The position numbers were made by a program, and so were the translations under genes. A DNA stretch of 64,000 nt, taken from the NCBI GenBank assembly GCA_949126835.1, contig OX421509.1:15769124-15833123 (forward strand). The letters are read 5' to 3'. This document shows positions 23,401 through 38,400 of this stretch, piece after piece. The notes beneath the pieces were generated by a model. The model had not been told where the DNA came from and made no database searches. It saw only the letters and a list, made by a program, of their open reading frames with translations. This DNA comes from Anisus vortex. Taxonomy: Eukaryota > Mollusca > Gastropoda > Planorbidae. Every line of letters begins with the position of its first letter. Position 1 is the stretch's first letter.

Positions 23401-26400
23401 GTTCCATACAGAAGATGCATATTCTAGTATAGGTCTAACTAATGTTAGATAGCATTTTAGTGTTATGTTCTTTTACATTTGTGAAAGTTTCCTTTTATGA
23501 AGCATAATGTTTTGGTAGATTTTTAAAAAATACTTCATCAATATCTAGGTTACAATGTAATTTATCATTTATTATTTCTCCTAAGTACTTTGCATGTTTA
23601 GTTTGGGTTGGGTCTTTTTCATAAATGAAGCAGTTTGTAATTATTTGTTTCATTTAACCCAAACTAAAAATGCACAATACTTCGGAGCAATAATAAATGA
23701 AAAATAATTATAACGGAATCCACTTGTTCATGAAGTAATTAAACAATCAAACAAAACCTTGGGTGTTACAAACATTTTAATGTTTATTATATTGGAAAAT
23801 AGGGTGTGGGAAGGGGGCCACAATCATCAGTTGTCATTACTAGTTGGTCACTTAATCATTTCCTAATGTTAAACTGATGATAAAAAAACACATTTATTCA
23901 CCAACAAATGATTAAACAAAGGTTTGACTAAAGACTGACCTCTCTGAATCTAACAAATAAGTAAACAAAGGTTTGACCAAGACTGACCTCCCTGAATCTA
24001 ACAAATAAGTAAACAAAGCTTTGACTAAAGACTGACCTCCCTGAATCTAACAAATAAGTAAACAAATGTTTGACCAAGACTGACCTCCCTGAATCTAACA
24101 AATAAGTAAACAAATGTTTGACCAAGACTGACCTCCCTGAATCTAACAAATAAGTAAACAAATGTTTGACCAAGACTGACCTCCCTGAATCTAACAAATA
24201 AGTAAAAAAATGTTTGACCAAAAATGACCTCCCTGGATCTAACAAATAAGTAAACAAAGGTTTGACTAAAGACTGACCTCCCTGAATCTAACAAATAAGT
24301 AAACAAATGTTTGACCAAGACTGACCTCCCTGAATCTAACAAATAAGTAAACAAATGTTTGACCAAGACTGACCTCCCTGAATCTAACAAATAAGTAAAC
24401 AAATGTTTGACCAAAGACTGACCTCCCTGAATCTAACAAATAAGTAAACAAATGTTTGACCAAGACTGACCTCTCTGAATGTAACAAATAAGTAAACAAA
24501 TGTTTGACCAAGACTGACCTCTCTGAATAACAAATAAGTAAACAAATGTTTGACCAAGACTGACCTCTCTGAATGTAACAAATAAGTAAACAAATGTTTG
24601 ACCAAGACTGACCTCTCTGAATGTAACAAATAAGAAAACAAATGTTTGACCAAGACTGACCTCTCTGAATGTAACAAATAAGTAAACAAATGTTTGACCA
24701 AGACTGACCTCTCTGAATGTAACAAATAAGTAAACAAATGTTTGACCAAGACTGACCTCTCTGAATGTAACAAATAAGTAAACAAATGTTTGACCAAGAC
24801 TGACCTCTCTGAATGTAACAAATAAGTAAACAAATGTTTGACCAAGACTGACCTCTCTGAATGTAACAAATAAGTAAACAAATGTTTGACCAAGACTGAC
24901 CTCTCTGAATGTAACAAATAAGTAAACAAATGTTTGACCAAGACTGACCTCTCTGAATGTAACAAATAAGTAAACAAATGTTTGACCAAGACTGACCTCT
25001 CTGAATCCAACTTCTGTACACGCTCATATATATCTACAGTTTGTGCACTTTCAGTCATACTTGTTTCCCCTTCTTCCAATCCACTAGCTGTTGCCTGCCC
25101 CTGGTAGAAATCATCATCAAAGCTGTCATTGCAAAGACTAGTATGAGAGGCAAAGGCTGGCTCATCTTCTGAAATACACAAACATGTATGATAATACAAC
25201 ATTTACAAAGGTCACAAGTCTAGAGAAATCTTTTCAAAATGTCATCTATTTTCCAAATAGAGTTTGAGTAATCTGACCATAAACTGTGGATGCATTGACA
25301 AAAGAAATTGCCTTCAAAAGAGATTTCTGGAATCTCTCACAAGTAAAATGGTAAAAAAAATTTGACCAAATCATTGGAATTTTTACTTTCTACACAAAGG
25401 GATTTTAGTAGTCGAAATATCCATAATACCTCATCCCACCAAAGATATACTGCAGAAAGGAATACATGAATTACTTCACAATCAAACAAAGCTTACAAAT
25501 GTGTAAGTTCTGCTCTTAATATTCTTGTCTCAAATGTTCTCTATTCATTGTTTCTGTTTATTTTAAACTTCAAATGCATTGGCTCATAACAATATTTTAA
25601 GGATATTCTAATGATGTGTGCCACCAGCATATCAGAAGATAATAAAGTACATATACAGTTGTGGAATGGGTTCAATTGAAAACATTTCTTCACATATACA
25701 CACAAATGTTTCTGAAATCATTAAAAATAATTAGCTACTCAGGTGCAATATAATAAATGATTTCCTTTTTTTTTTTTTTAAAAGATAAATTTTTTTTTTT
25801 ACAGTGTTTGCTATTTCAATGTAAAATAAAATGCAAAGTTACATGTAGGAAAATTACAGGCTGAAAGACTTTTTTAAATGAAATTTATAGCACTCTTTTA
25901 TCATCAGCATGATAGTGAAAAAAAGAAACATATTTTAAACAGGTTTACTTGTAGATGTTTATAGAATAGAATATAGATACAGGAAGTGATTTATAGTTTG
26001 CCAGAACTTCACGAGATGGCAGGCAAAGGGGAGATAATACATCTAGACTGTATACAACTGAGTCAGAGTTTAAAGAAACTTCAGTTTGCCAGTTCAGTAC
26101 AAATTACATTTTAAATGTTTATTGGGCCAATCAATAACTTTAAGAAAAACAAATTTATTTGCTTTCTTTAGAAGTGTACAATTATTATTGAATACAAATT
26201 TTAAGAAAAAGTGAAAAAAAAAGTCTGCACAAATATTTTATGTTTTAAATGACAATTTAGTAATCCTGTAATGTAAATATATTCTAATTCTAGTAAAGTT
26301 CTAGTAAAGTTCTGTCAATTAACAATATTTTTTTTTTTTTGCTTTATAACATTATTTGCAACAAAGAAAGGAACAAAAGGTAACCATCAATTGTTCTTTT

Positions 26401-29400
26401 TACAATTAAAAAAAAAAATTTAAACCAGAAAATAAGAAAAATTATGTTTTAAAACCAACAATGTTTTTATTTTTCTAAACTGTCCCCCTAATAATAGTAA
26501 TGAAAGTAGAGCAAGGCTGAATCCAAGAGAAGAAATAGTGCTACAGGTGAAGCTTTAAATAACTTCTATACTACCTGAAGTATAGGGTGTCAATAACTTA
26601 AAATGACAGTTACAAGGAGTAGGCTCCCTTTGGCTAGGCCAGGGTTTATTTTGAAATTGTGTTCTTGTTTTTTATAAAAACTGTTAAGTAAAACCTAGAT
26701 TTGAAATCCTTTTAATGAATAAGTAAATGTATAGGATGAAAGTTTGGCTTTACATTATATGCATGGAATCTGTAAGATGTCTGTGAGGAAAAAATATCAG
26801 CTTATATCAACCTACCATACTCATCATGTAACATATTCATTGTTCACCTTAGTAGGCAGAAGAACAAGAAAATAAGACAGAAAATGGTATCAATATTTCA
26901 AATAATATAAATCTAAAATGCTTGATGAATGAATGCAAGACAAATGTGTAACTACAAAAGTAACAATTACTAACAAAATGAAGAACCAATTTAGAAAGTT
27001 CAACACTCTAAAATTTAGAAAGTGGGACATTCTGGCCTTTAATTATCAGGATTCTTACTCTAAAACCATAAACTTTACACAAAATTCAAAAAGCAATTGT
27101 CACTGACACATGTGAAAAATGTCTGGTTATGTGTTTACGTTGTCAAAATAAAAATAAATGAACATAAAATAATTTAAGGAAAACAAAACATGATGGGACT
27201 GAAGGACTTCTTGAGCTAACCATACACATATTCAATGTATAACATTGAAAATAAATAATGTTCACACTGCTTGGTCCATTTTAGCAAAGTTCCCAAACTT
27301 TCCCAAACCTTATTTATGTTTTCCCTAACTTGACAAATCAAGTTCATTTCCCCAAACTTTCTCAACCCTTTTGAACCTTTGATTATCATTCATTATTTAA
27401 ACCAAGGTGTTGAACATATGAACAAAGAAAAAAAGTGTACATTTTGAGAATGCAAATAATTTAAGTCAACCATTACTTAAGTAAACAGTTGTTAATTGCA
27501 ACATATTTGTATGAACATCAGTTCACCAAGGGTAATATTAGAGAGAATGGCAACACAAGTACTAACATCAGTTCACCAAGAGTAATATTAGAGAGAACGG
27601 CAACACAAGTACTAACATCAGTTCACCAAGAGTAATATTAGAGAGAATGGCAACACAAGTACTAACATCAATTCACCAAGAGTAATATTAGAGAGAATGG
27701 CAACACAAGTACTAACATCAGTTCACCAAGAGTAATATTAGAGAGAATGGCAACACAAGTACTAACATCAGTTCACCAAGAGTAATATTAGAGAGAATGG
27801 CAACACAAGTACTAACATCAGTTCACCAAGAGTAATATTAGAGAGAATGGCAACACAAGTACTAACATCAGTGCACAAGTACCAAGTCAATTAGGCAACA
27901 TGCACACACAGAAATGTATGGTGGTTGTGAGAAGTGTAACCATATAATAAGGTAGAAAAAGGCTTTGATTACTTCCCCTGAATGCTGTAACCTCTACCCT
28001 AACCATCTGCTAGAGTGATTATGCCCCCTTGCAGTTTGTTTTTTCTTCTCCTCTATACTTTACAATTTCTTACCTCCTTAAAAAAAACAAGAGAACAAAA
28101 AAGCAAAACAAAAAAAAAGCAGAAAAAAAAAGAAGGTAGGATGTGTGGGTAGAGTATAGATAGAGATTATAAACCTGGAACCTGGCCAAATCCCTAACAG
28201 TATCAAATAGGAAATTAGGCATATGAATAATAACAAGTTGAAAAACTGACATGATTATGTATATAGGAAACAACAATGCAATAATGTGTTGAATAAATTC
28301 AAGACTTTAATACGATTTTATTTGACAAAATTAGTTGTAGGAACCAAACAACTGGCTAACTAATAGAACTATACAACAAAAGACAAAGACTACCAACAAC
28401 ACAAGTCCAAAATGGCTGTTAAAGCCATAGTCTACAAATACCATCATGTGATAACAGATGATGATTTACTATAAACACTGGTATATGCTATACAAATGCC
28501 ATTATATACTAAAATCAACATATGCTACAAACAGTAAACACCATCTGTTACAAACATATATATTACAAAGCCAAATAATACCACAAACAGCAAGTTTAAA
28601 ATATAAACATCCTTATATGCTATCACCACTATACACTAAAAAACACTACCATATGCCGCAAACAACACTGAATGCTAAAAGGACAATATACAGTATTACA
28701 AACACAACCATATACCAAAAAAAACAATGCATGCCACAAAACATGCAACACCACCCTATCCTACAAACAAACAAAAATGCTTGCAAAACCCACCATATGC
28801 TACAAACATCACTATAAGCTACAAATAGACATAATGTTAAAAACACCACCATATGCTACAAACACCACCATATGCTACAAACACCACCATATGCTACAAA
28901 CACCACCATATGCTACAAACACCACCATATGCTACAAACACCACCATATGCTACAAACACCACCATATCCTACAAACAAACAAAAATGCTTGCAAAACCC
29001 ACCATATGCTACAAACATCACTATAATCTACAAATAGACATGTTAAAAACACCACCATATGCTACAAAGACCACCATATGCTACAAACACTACTATAAGC
29101 TACAAATAGACATGTTACAAACACCACCATATGCTACAAACACCACCATATGCTACAAACACCACCATATGCTACAAACACCACTATATGCTACAAACAC
29201 CACCATATGCAACAAACACCACCATATGCTACAAACACCACCATATGCTACAAACACCACCATATGTTACAAACACCACTATATGCTACAAACACCACCA
29301 TATGCTACAAACACCACCATATGCTACAAACACCACCATATCCTACAAACAAACAAAAATGCTTGCAAAACCCACCATATGCTACAAACATCACTATAAT

Positions 29401-32400
29401 CTACAAATAGACATGTTAAAAACACCACCATATGCTACAAAGACCACCATATGCTACAAACACTACTATAAGCTACAAATAGACATGTTACAAACACCAC
29501 CATATGCTACAAACACCACCATATGCTACAAACACCACCATATGCTACAAACACCACTATATGCTACAAACACCACCATATGCAACAAACACCACCATAT
29601 GCTACAAACACCACCATATGCTACAAACACCACCATATGTTACAAACACCACTATATGCTACAAACACCACCATATGCTACAAACACCACCATATGCTAC
29701 AAACACCACCATATGCTACAAACACCACCATATGCTACAAACACCACCATATGCTACAAACACCACCATATGCTAAAAACACCACTATATGCTACAAACA
29801 CCACCATATGCTACAAACACCACCATATGCTACAAACACTACTATAAGCTACAAATAGACATGTTAAAAACACCACCATATGCTACAAACACCACCATAT
29901 GCTACAAACACCACCATATGCTACAAACACCACCATATGCTACAAACACCACTATATGCTACAAACACCACCATATGCTACAAAGACCACCATATGCTAC
30001 AAACACTACTATAAGCTACAAATAGACATGTTAAAAACACCACCATATGCTACAAACACCACCATATGCTACAAACACCACCATATGCTACAAACACCAC
30101 CATATGCTACAAACACCACCATATGCTACAAACACCACCATATGCTACAAACACCACCATATGCTACAAACACCACCATATGCTACAAACACCACCATAT
30201 GCTACAAACACCACCATATGCTACAAACACCACCATATGCTACAAACACCATTATATGCTACAAACACCACCATATGCTACAAACACCACCATATGCTAC
30301 AAAGACCACCATATGCTACAAACACCACCATATGCTACAAAGACCACCACATGCTACAAACACCACCATATGCTACAAAGACCACTAAAAGCAACAAATA
30401 GACATGTTAAAAACACCACCACATGCTACAAACACCACTATAAGCTACAAATAGACACATGTTAAAAAACACCACCATATGCTACAAACAAGGTACAATG
30501 GGAAAAGCTTCTAAAAGTAGATTGTAAAACAGGTGTTAACAGCAGGCATGAGCCTGTTTAAACAAACGACTATAAAGAACAAGGTGCAGAGCTGGAGATA
30601 TTTGAAGCCAACTCTGATTGCATTGCTTCATGCTTCTGCTTCAAGGCTACCTAACCCAGTAGGAGTCCACTCCCTTTCTACTTGCAAACAACACCTGGCA
30701 CTGTACAGCAACTAGCAACTGGCAATATGCCAGACGTTACAAGGAGGGGGGGGACACAATTGAAAGAAGGAAAACAAGGTGGGGGAGGTATAATTCAAAG
30801 TATATGTAGTGTACAGCACTACGGTAATCTGTTCATAAGGAAGTGTTTTCCTACTAGGCCCATCCCACAGGCCAACTTAATCACAACATTGATGACTTGC
30901 TTCAAATGGTAAAACAGATACAACTTGGGATTGCTTTGTTTCATGAAGGCTTTACAGTAGTATGTGGCTAGTGGCTAAACCTTTTTGAGCAGCGGAAACT
31001 GTAAGCAGGGGATAGGCCTATACACACAATGTATTGGAAATGTATATATATATAGACGATAAATGGATGGATGAATAGATAGATAGATACAGATAGACGG
31101 ACATACAGGAACAGGTAGATTTACACCAACAGGTAGATTGACGCATATATAGATGCATCGTAAGAGAGATGGCTTACAGACAAGTAGATAAAATAGAATG
31201 ACAAATACACAGATAGAAAGATAGACCAATGGATAGATAATAGACCGATAAATAAGCAGACGGAAAGACAGATTGAATAATGGATATGTTTTTTTCTATG
31301 TACAAAGTAGTAAGCACTACAATAATGATAGAAACAATTAAATAAATGAATGTAACCAAACCTTATATATTACTTTCATCTATAACCTATAACACAGTTT
31401 TACAGAATTGAAAATGTGCCATTGTTTTCACTTTATTTTATTACAAGCTTTATTTATTTAGTAAAAGACTAATGTGATACTTACTGGATTTGAAATCCAA
31501 TCAACCACTCACTCACTCTACGTTATAGTCTAACATTGACTCGATGAAGTCGTTAGATTATTTTGTGAGTAGTTCATTTATTTTCTTCTGAAATAGTTCG
31601 CTATGAGTATGAGTCATTTCCTATGATTTAGTCTGTTTTTTTTCTAGCTGACAAAGTGAAAGAGAAACAACACAATTACGACAGTAGTACAAATACCCAT
31701 TGAACACACTGACAGACGTGTATCCTTCACACTAGCATTAGGACCAGCATTAGGACCAGCAGTAAGTAGGGATAGTTCTGTGTATGTATTACAACATGAG
31801 CCGGGGAGAGAGAAGCATTTCAAAAGAGAAAAGCCAAAAGCCGTCATGATGACAACAGAGACTACTTACTGTACTCAAAGTCTTTCTCTTGTCCAGTGTC
31901 CTCCTTCTCAAGGATCTCTTCTTTCACCTCCTCATCGCTACTCTTCTCTGACTCCTCGTCAGTGTCGTTAATCTGGGCGCTAATCTTGTTCCTCTCCTCC
32001 TCATCTATCTCCAGGCTCTTGTTGTCAAAGTCATCATCCTCGCCGTACTCCTTGCTGCACTCGGAGGGTGTCCCACTCACTCCACTCTCCTCCTCCTCCT
32101 CCTCACTGTACTCCTCATCATCGTCATCATCAATAGATTCTGTATGTTTCTCCAACGAAATGTGTTTAGTCTCAATCAGCCAGCAGGACATTATCAAATA
32201 CAATACAATACTCCTGGCAATAGCACTGATTTCTTCAAATGTCTATGGCTAACAGAGTCATGGTGTATAAAACACCGTCAGAACACAGTGGTCTCCATAA
32301 TATACAGGAGGCAATGAATGCCGTAAACAACTTCTTGAAATGTTTGGAAATCGACGACGTATTCCACAGTATCATTTAACACAAACATGCATCCCTTTAT

Positions 32401-35400
32401 TGCAGAATAAAAAAAACGACTTATATAAATAACAGTAAAAACTAAAGAAGCGGTTCCCCTACTAATACAACGGTTACCGCGTAAAAAAAGATACATGGAA
32501 CTATGGCAGTGGTTCCCCTACTTTTACAACGTCAAGACACATGGAACTATGGCAGTTGTTCCCCTACTACTACAACGTCAAGACACATGGAACTATGGCA
32601 GTTGTTCCCCTACTACTACAACGTCAAGACACATGGAACTATGGCAGTTGTTCCCCTACTACTACAACGTCAAGACACATGGAACTATGGCAGTTGTTCC
32701 CCTACTAATACAACGGTTACCGCGTAAAAAAAGACACATGGAACTATGGCAGCGGTTCCCCTACTTTTACAACGTCAAGACACATGGAACTATGGCAGTT
32801 GTTCCCCTACTACTACAACGTAAAGATACATGGAACTATGGCAGCGGTTCCCCTACTACTACAACGTCAAGACACATGGAACTATGGCAGCGGTTCCCCT
32901 ACTACTACAACGGTTACCGCGTAAAAAAAGACACATGGAACTATGGCAGCGGTTCCCCTACTTTTACAACGTAAAGACACATGGAACTATGGCAGTTGTT
33001 CCCCTACTACTACAACGTAAAGATACATGGAACTATGGCAGCGGTTCCCCTACTTTTACAACGTCAAGACACATGGAACTATGGCAGCGGTTCCCCTACT
33101 TTTACAACGTAAAGATATATGGAACTATGGCAGCGGTTCCCCTACTTTTACAACGTCAAGACACATGGAACTATGGCAGCGGTTCCCCTACTTTTACAAC
33201 GTAAAGATATATGGAACTATGGCAGCGGTTCCCCTACTTTTACAACGTCAAGACACATGGAACTATGGCAGTTGTTCCCCTACTTTTACAACGTAAAGAT
33301 ACATGGAACTATGGCAGTTGTTCCCCTACTTTTACAACGTAAAGACACATGGAACTATGGCAGTTGTTCCCCTACTTTTACAACGTAAAGACACATGGAA
33401 CTATGGCAGTTGTTGCCCTACTTTTACAACGTAAAGATATATGGAACTATGGCAGCGGTTCCCCTACTTTTACAACGTCAAGACACATGGAACTATGGCA
33501 GTGGTTCCCCTACTACTACAACGTCAAGATACATGGAACTATGGCAGCGGTTCCCCTACTTTTACAACGTAAAGATATATGGAACTATGGCAGCGGTTCC
33601 CCTACTTTTACAACGTCAAGACACATGAAACTATGGCAGCGGTTCCCCTACTTTTACAACGTCAAGACACATGGAACTATGGCAGTTGTTCCCCTACTAC
33701 TACAACGTCAAGATACATGGAACTAGGGCAGCGGTTCCCCTACTAATACAACGTCAAGATACATGGAACTATACATGGACAATACTAATACTCAGGTACA
33801 CCAAAATGGAGATTATTTACATGTCACGTGATATGGAAACCTTGTGTCGACGATCACAAAAGCCTTATACATCAATTATATATTATAGTCTATAATGTTT
33901 CTAGTGAAATGGACAGGTGTAAAACTGTCCAGCAAAGACTTAAAGCTATAAATATTCAGGCTTTTTAGTGAGAGAAAGTTGATGACATTGGCATCTTTGA
34001 ACCTAAGCAATGTTGTCAGCTGTACACAACTGTGAAGGAAAGCTACAAACAGGATGGCAGACCGAACCATGACCCGTTTACATTTCCCATCCTTTTCTTT
34101 CTTCTAATGGAGCTCAGGTCATGGTGACCCACATGGATGAAGAGGAAAGGTAACCTCTAACTCAAGTTTTGTCTTCACGCGATCATCTCCTTACTAGACT
34201 AGAAGAAGACAGATTTCTACAATAAGCCAGCACTAAATGAATGCATGCAAACATGGGGACTACTAGTCATAACGTTGGTATGCTTCTTGAATCAATATGT
34301 TCTTATTTTGTTTCATTAATAAACGTATGATTTTTGTTTCATTCTTCCCACCCTGGGTATCCCGCCTATAGGGACATTAGGTAGAATGTAATACATGCCA
34401 GGACGGTTCTTTATTTGTTTTGTGCTACGTTTTAAATTATTAATTAGCTTTATATAATTTTTAGCTTATAGAATTAAATCCGTGTACTTGGTTGTTTGTT
34501 ACTCAATGTTAAATGCGTTCCGATCGTACACTATGTTGGCAGCGCTATACACAAATAATAACTATTATTTTTTCATTTTGTAAAGGACAGGTTGCAGAAG
34601 TACTAGACTGTCCAATACTAGACACCCGGTAGTCCTATTTTAAATCAAAGTAAGTACTCTAACAGACACATCCAGATATCTGCCATTTCTTTTCCTACAT
34701 AGACACCTACTACTAAGTCTTAAGGTAATTCCTGACACACCTTTAGTCTACCCTGAGTGTATCATGTTACCGGTATTTGTTGTACCTAACTACAACTAGT
34801 ACCATAGAACTGGGCTGTCGAGGGCCAGAGCATAGATTCATTGTTTACTATGTAGAGTTGTGTTTCTGTGCAGCTAGATCTATCACTTTATCAACTAATG
34901 CTTACAGAGATTGTCGTCTGCATTGAGAGCGGCTTATTCAAACTGAATTCAAATTGCCGTATTGTACAACATTGTAAGTGTTTAAGTTCAAAATACAACA
35001 CAAGTCACGATGATACATGTCAAAATAAACTTTTGAGAAATCTGCATTCCGAACAACATCTAAAATCTACCGGTAGTTTTCGTAAATGATTTAAAATAAA
35101 TTATAAAGTCATTCCTACAATCGAAAGTTGAGTATTAGTCACATTATAAAGTTTAATGTTATATTTCAAAATCAAAATAACATGAAGACACTGTCTATGT
35201 AACCTTAGATGAGAAGTTGAACCAGCACAACTGCTGGGGTCATACGTTTGACACTAGAGGACAGATGAGCAAACAGTAAAGTAGTAATAACACACAAGGC
35301 ATTAAACTCTAATTTAGAAATACAACACAATAACAACCTGTTGACAAGCTCAGATAAACATAAAGACAAAAACACTTTCCTTGTCCCTTATGCGAGAGCA

Positions 35401-38400
35401 AATGCATATAAGTACTCTTTCTTCCCGAGTGGCATTTGGGCATGGTATGGGTTGCCTGAACAGACCAGGAAAACCAGTAACTTAACATCATTTAAAACAT
35501 TAATAAAAATGCAAGACTAGACTCGGACCACGGATGAGCGTAGGACGCAATAATCTTCTTTATAGAATGAGCGTCTGTAATGTATAAGATAAGATAAGAC
35601 AAAGGAGGTATCTTTTACTTGTATAAACCAGACAAGTCTGATTCATTTGTGTTATTACGAACTACTCTTTTTTTTCAAATCTAGAATTAGCTTGAAAAAG
35701 CCTTATGATCATCATTTGGATTTGGAGTTGTAGAATCCAAGAATATGTTTAAAGAAAAGACTTTAAACAATTCACACCATAGTAATTCTACTATAGTGTA
35801 TAGTGTTAGTTGAATGTAAGAACTGCGAACCTAGCAAGTGAATTATTCAGCATGAAATAGTCTACATGTATCAAAGTCAAAGGACATTAGAATATGTTTA
35901 CAAGTAAACTGTAGCCAATAGGTTCTAGGAAAAAGATAATGTACGGAATCATGATATACAAGTTTACTTGACAGAACAACTAAAAGAAACAAATTAGTGG
36001 CGATATATCAGTATATAGACCGATATATCAGTATATAGACTGCATGTTATTGTGTAATGTAGAAACTTGAGTCACACTTTTAGCATGCTGGTCAAGTGAA
36101 GTTCAGCAGTTACTGTGTATAAGTAGAATGGTGTGGCCAGTACGCTACCAAGTGACCTATACTTGCCCTCATATGTCCCGTATCAATCAGACCTTGGTCG
36201 ATTCAGGAAGACCCAGGTCTATAAATACAGGCTTATACTGGAAGCGTTAAAATAAGAGCTTGGAGCGACATTCAATTATCAGAAGGGAATACAGGACACG
36301 ATTTTATAAGCTATACAAAGAGTGATCAGATGTGTTGTTGATGTAATTATACTGTGATGAACAATTAAGATCAATGACATGAAAACATGAGCTAAACATG
36401 TTAACACTAGGCGACTCATTAGGACCTATGTTGCATTGAGACTGTAGTATTGACAAATAGTCTTTACTAATCTCTTCATATCCGCTCATTTAGCCAAGTC
36501 CTATTCCTAATGCTGACGTCATGTACGGACATCGGTCAGACATTGTCAATAAATAGAATAGACCAGCAATGTTTATTGGCGTTGAGCCAATAGTGAAGGC
36601 TAACAACATAACTCTAGGAGGAAATGAGTCACAACATACTTAAGTAGAGAAGATTATTCAATAGGACGAACAATCTCATTGTTATACTTTTATTTTCTTG
36701 ACAATTTCACGTGATGTGATTTGAATATGTAAACTACAGCAACGGTCAAGTTGTATTGTAATATTGATCTAACTTTCACGTTCAATCTCTGGCTTTACAT
36801 TAAAGTACTAGCATTTACAATTAACGTCAATTGATTAGTAATATATTTCATACAAATATATGAGTCAAGAAATATCAATATGTTTATCAGTAACCATTAC
36901 ATTCAATGGTCCGATGTCTATAACGATATATTATAGTAGAATTATAATAATAATCCCCCCCCCCTTTGTCCAATATCTCACTAGTCACTAGCATGTTGAC
37001 AATGCCAACTTCTAACGTGTGCACTAACTACGAGTACGAGTGTAATCAACAGAGTGATTCAACATGTCTCAATGATCTAGAAGTATGAGTCATCTCGGCT
37101 CAGCCAAGTATCGATCCGACACAATACTGCTCAGTTGGCTTTCATGTGCGAGGCCAATATGTCTGTGTGTGTGTGGGGGGGGGGGGGGGGAGAGAGAACA
37201 TCGAATGTATGGATCCTCTAAGTATACTCTACAAATCCCTGCCCCACCCCTCACATCTTCTCTATCTACTCATACATACAAACGTTTCAAATTCCATTAT
37301 TCGCACGCCGAGATAGATCCACTATTCGCATACAATAAAAAGATCCAAATGACTTAGAACCGTGTATAGTCAAAAGTCAGAACTGTATAGTATGACGTTG
37401 TGCTGGAATTCAATGAAGAAGTAGTTTAAACTGTAGATCTTACATTAAATAATAAATATAGTTTAAAGTAAGTAGTTTAAGTAGTTTAAACTGTAGATCT
37501 TACATTAAATAATAAATATCACTGCTATTAAATCAGGTCCCGATGTCTGTAGTATAACATAGTGTTTTTTTTTATAGGAAAACTATGTGAATGACGTGTG
37601 TAAGAAACGGATACTGCATGGAAATGACTACATGTCTAAATGTTAGACACACTCTAGTAGTGAGCACTATAAGCATGCAGACATAAGGCACACTTCACCA
37701 GACATAGTGTAGTCTTGTGAAACCAACGAAATAAACATCACGCACTATACTCGGCCTGATCTATCATTAGTCCCTACCACTGTACTGAAGGGGGAGGTGT
37801 GACTTTACACATTTTGTGGGTGTGACTTTACAGATTTTGTGGGTGTGACTTTACACATTTTGTGGGTGTGACTTTACACATTTTGTGGGTGTGACTTTAC
37901 ACATTTTGTGGGTGTGACTTTACACATTTTGTCTATCTTCAAGAGATCAATGATCACACCTGTCTCTGTATTCGCTGGCAAGTTAAAAGCATGACTTTCA
38001 CACCAAAGCATACAATTTAAAGGTCACGTGCAAACGCTATATGCCGTGCCTGGATAAGTTTCAACAGTTTTACCTCAAACGTAACCTGCTAGCCCTCCCT
38101 CTCTCACATCTCTTTGTCTCTCTCTCTCTCTCTCTGTCTGTCTCTCTTTCTCTCATGCGAAAGAACATTAAAGCTTTTAAAGGTTAGGTTGAAAGATGAT
38201 AGATAATAGATAGAGCGGTTAGTACAATACAATCCTGGGGGCACTTACATAGATAAGTTGAACTAGGAGTGAAGGTCTAGTTGATGCAAACTGTTAATGC
38301 CTACTGCATTATAAGATGTTTACTTATGTTTAGTTGATGCAAACTGTTAATGCCTACTGCATTATAAGATGTTTAATTATGTTAAGTAACTATTGAATAA

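Larger units (their letters stand above)
25169..31869 (-). other. intron 4 (6.7 kb)
   Basis: 25169-27515 is AT-rich with poly-A/T runs and no gene recognised. Then come arrays at 27517-27880 and 28787-30490, ordinary sequence 30491-31040, a GATA-rich stretch 31045-31290, and nothing notable to the exon 4 donor. Confidence 0.75.

Noticed and set aside
23928..24990. Minus-strand repeats encoding LLICYIQRGQSWSNIC as a separate repetitive protein
   Set aside because: Shifted-frame reading of the splice-donor array; not an independent gene.
28458..30465. Many long plus-strand frames rich in ATNTTICYKHH
   Set aside because: Translation of the 19-bp minisatellite; frames rotate with the unit.
31174..31359. 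Small minus-strand membrane-like frame
   Set aside because: Arises from GATA-type repeat and AT-rich sequence.
32495..33726. Plus-strand frames with repeated MELWQRFPYFYN
   Set aside because: 46-bp minisatellite translated in rotating frames; sits in an intron of the opposite-strand gene.
37162..37190. Purine-rich G run as a regulatory site
   Set aside because: A simple (GT)n(G)n(GA)n microsatellite; nothing else supports function.
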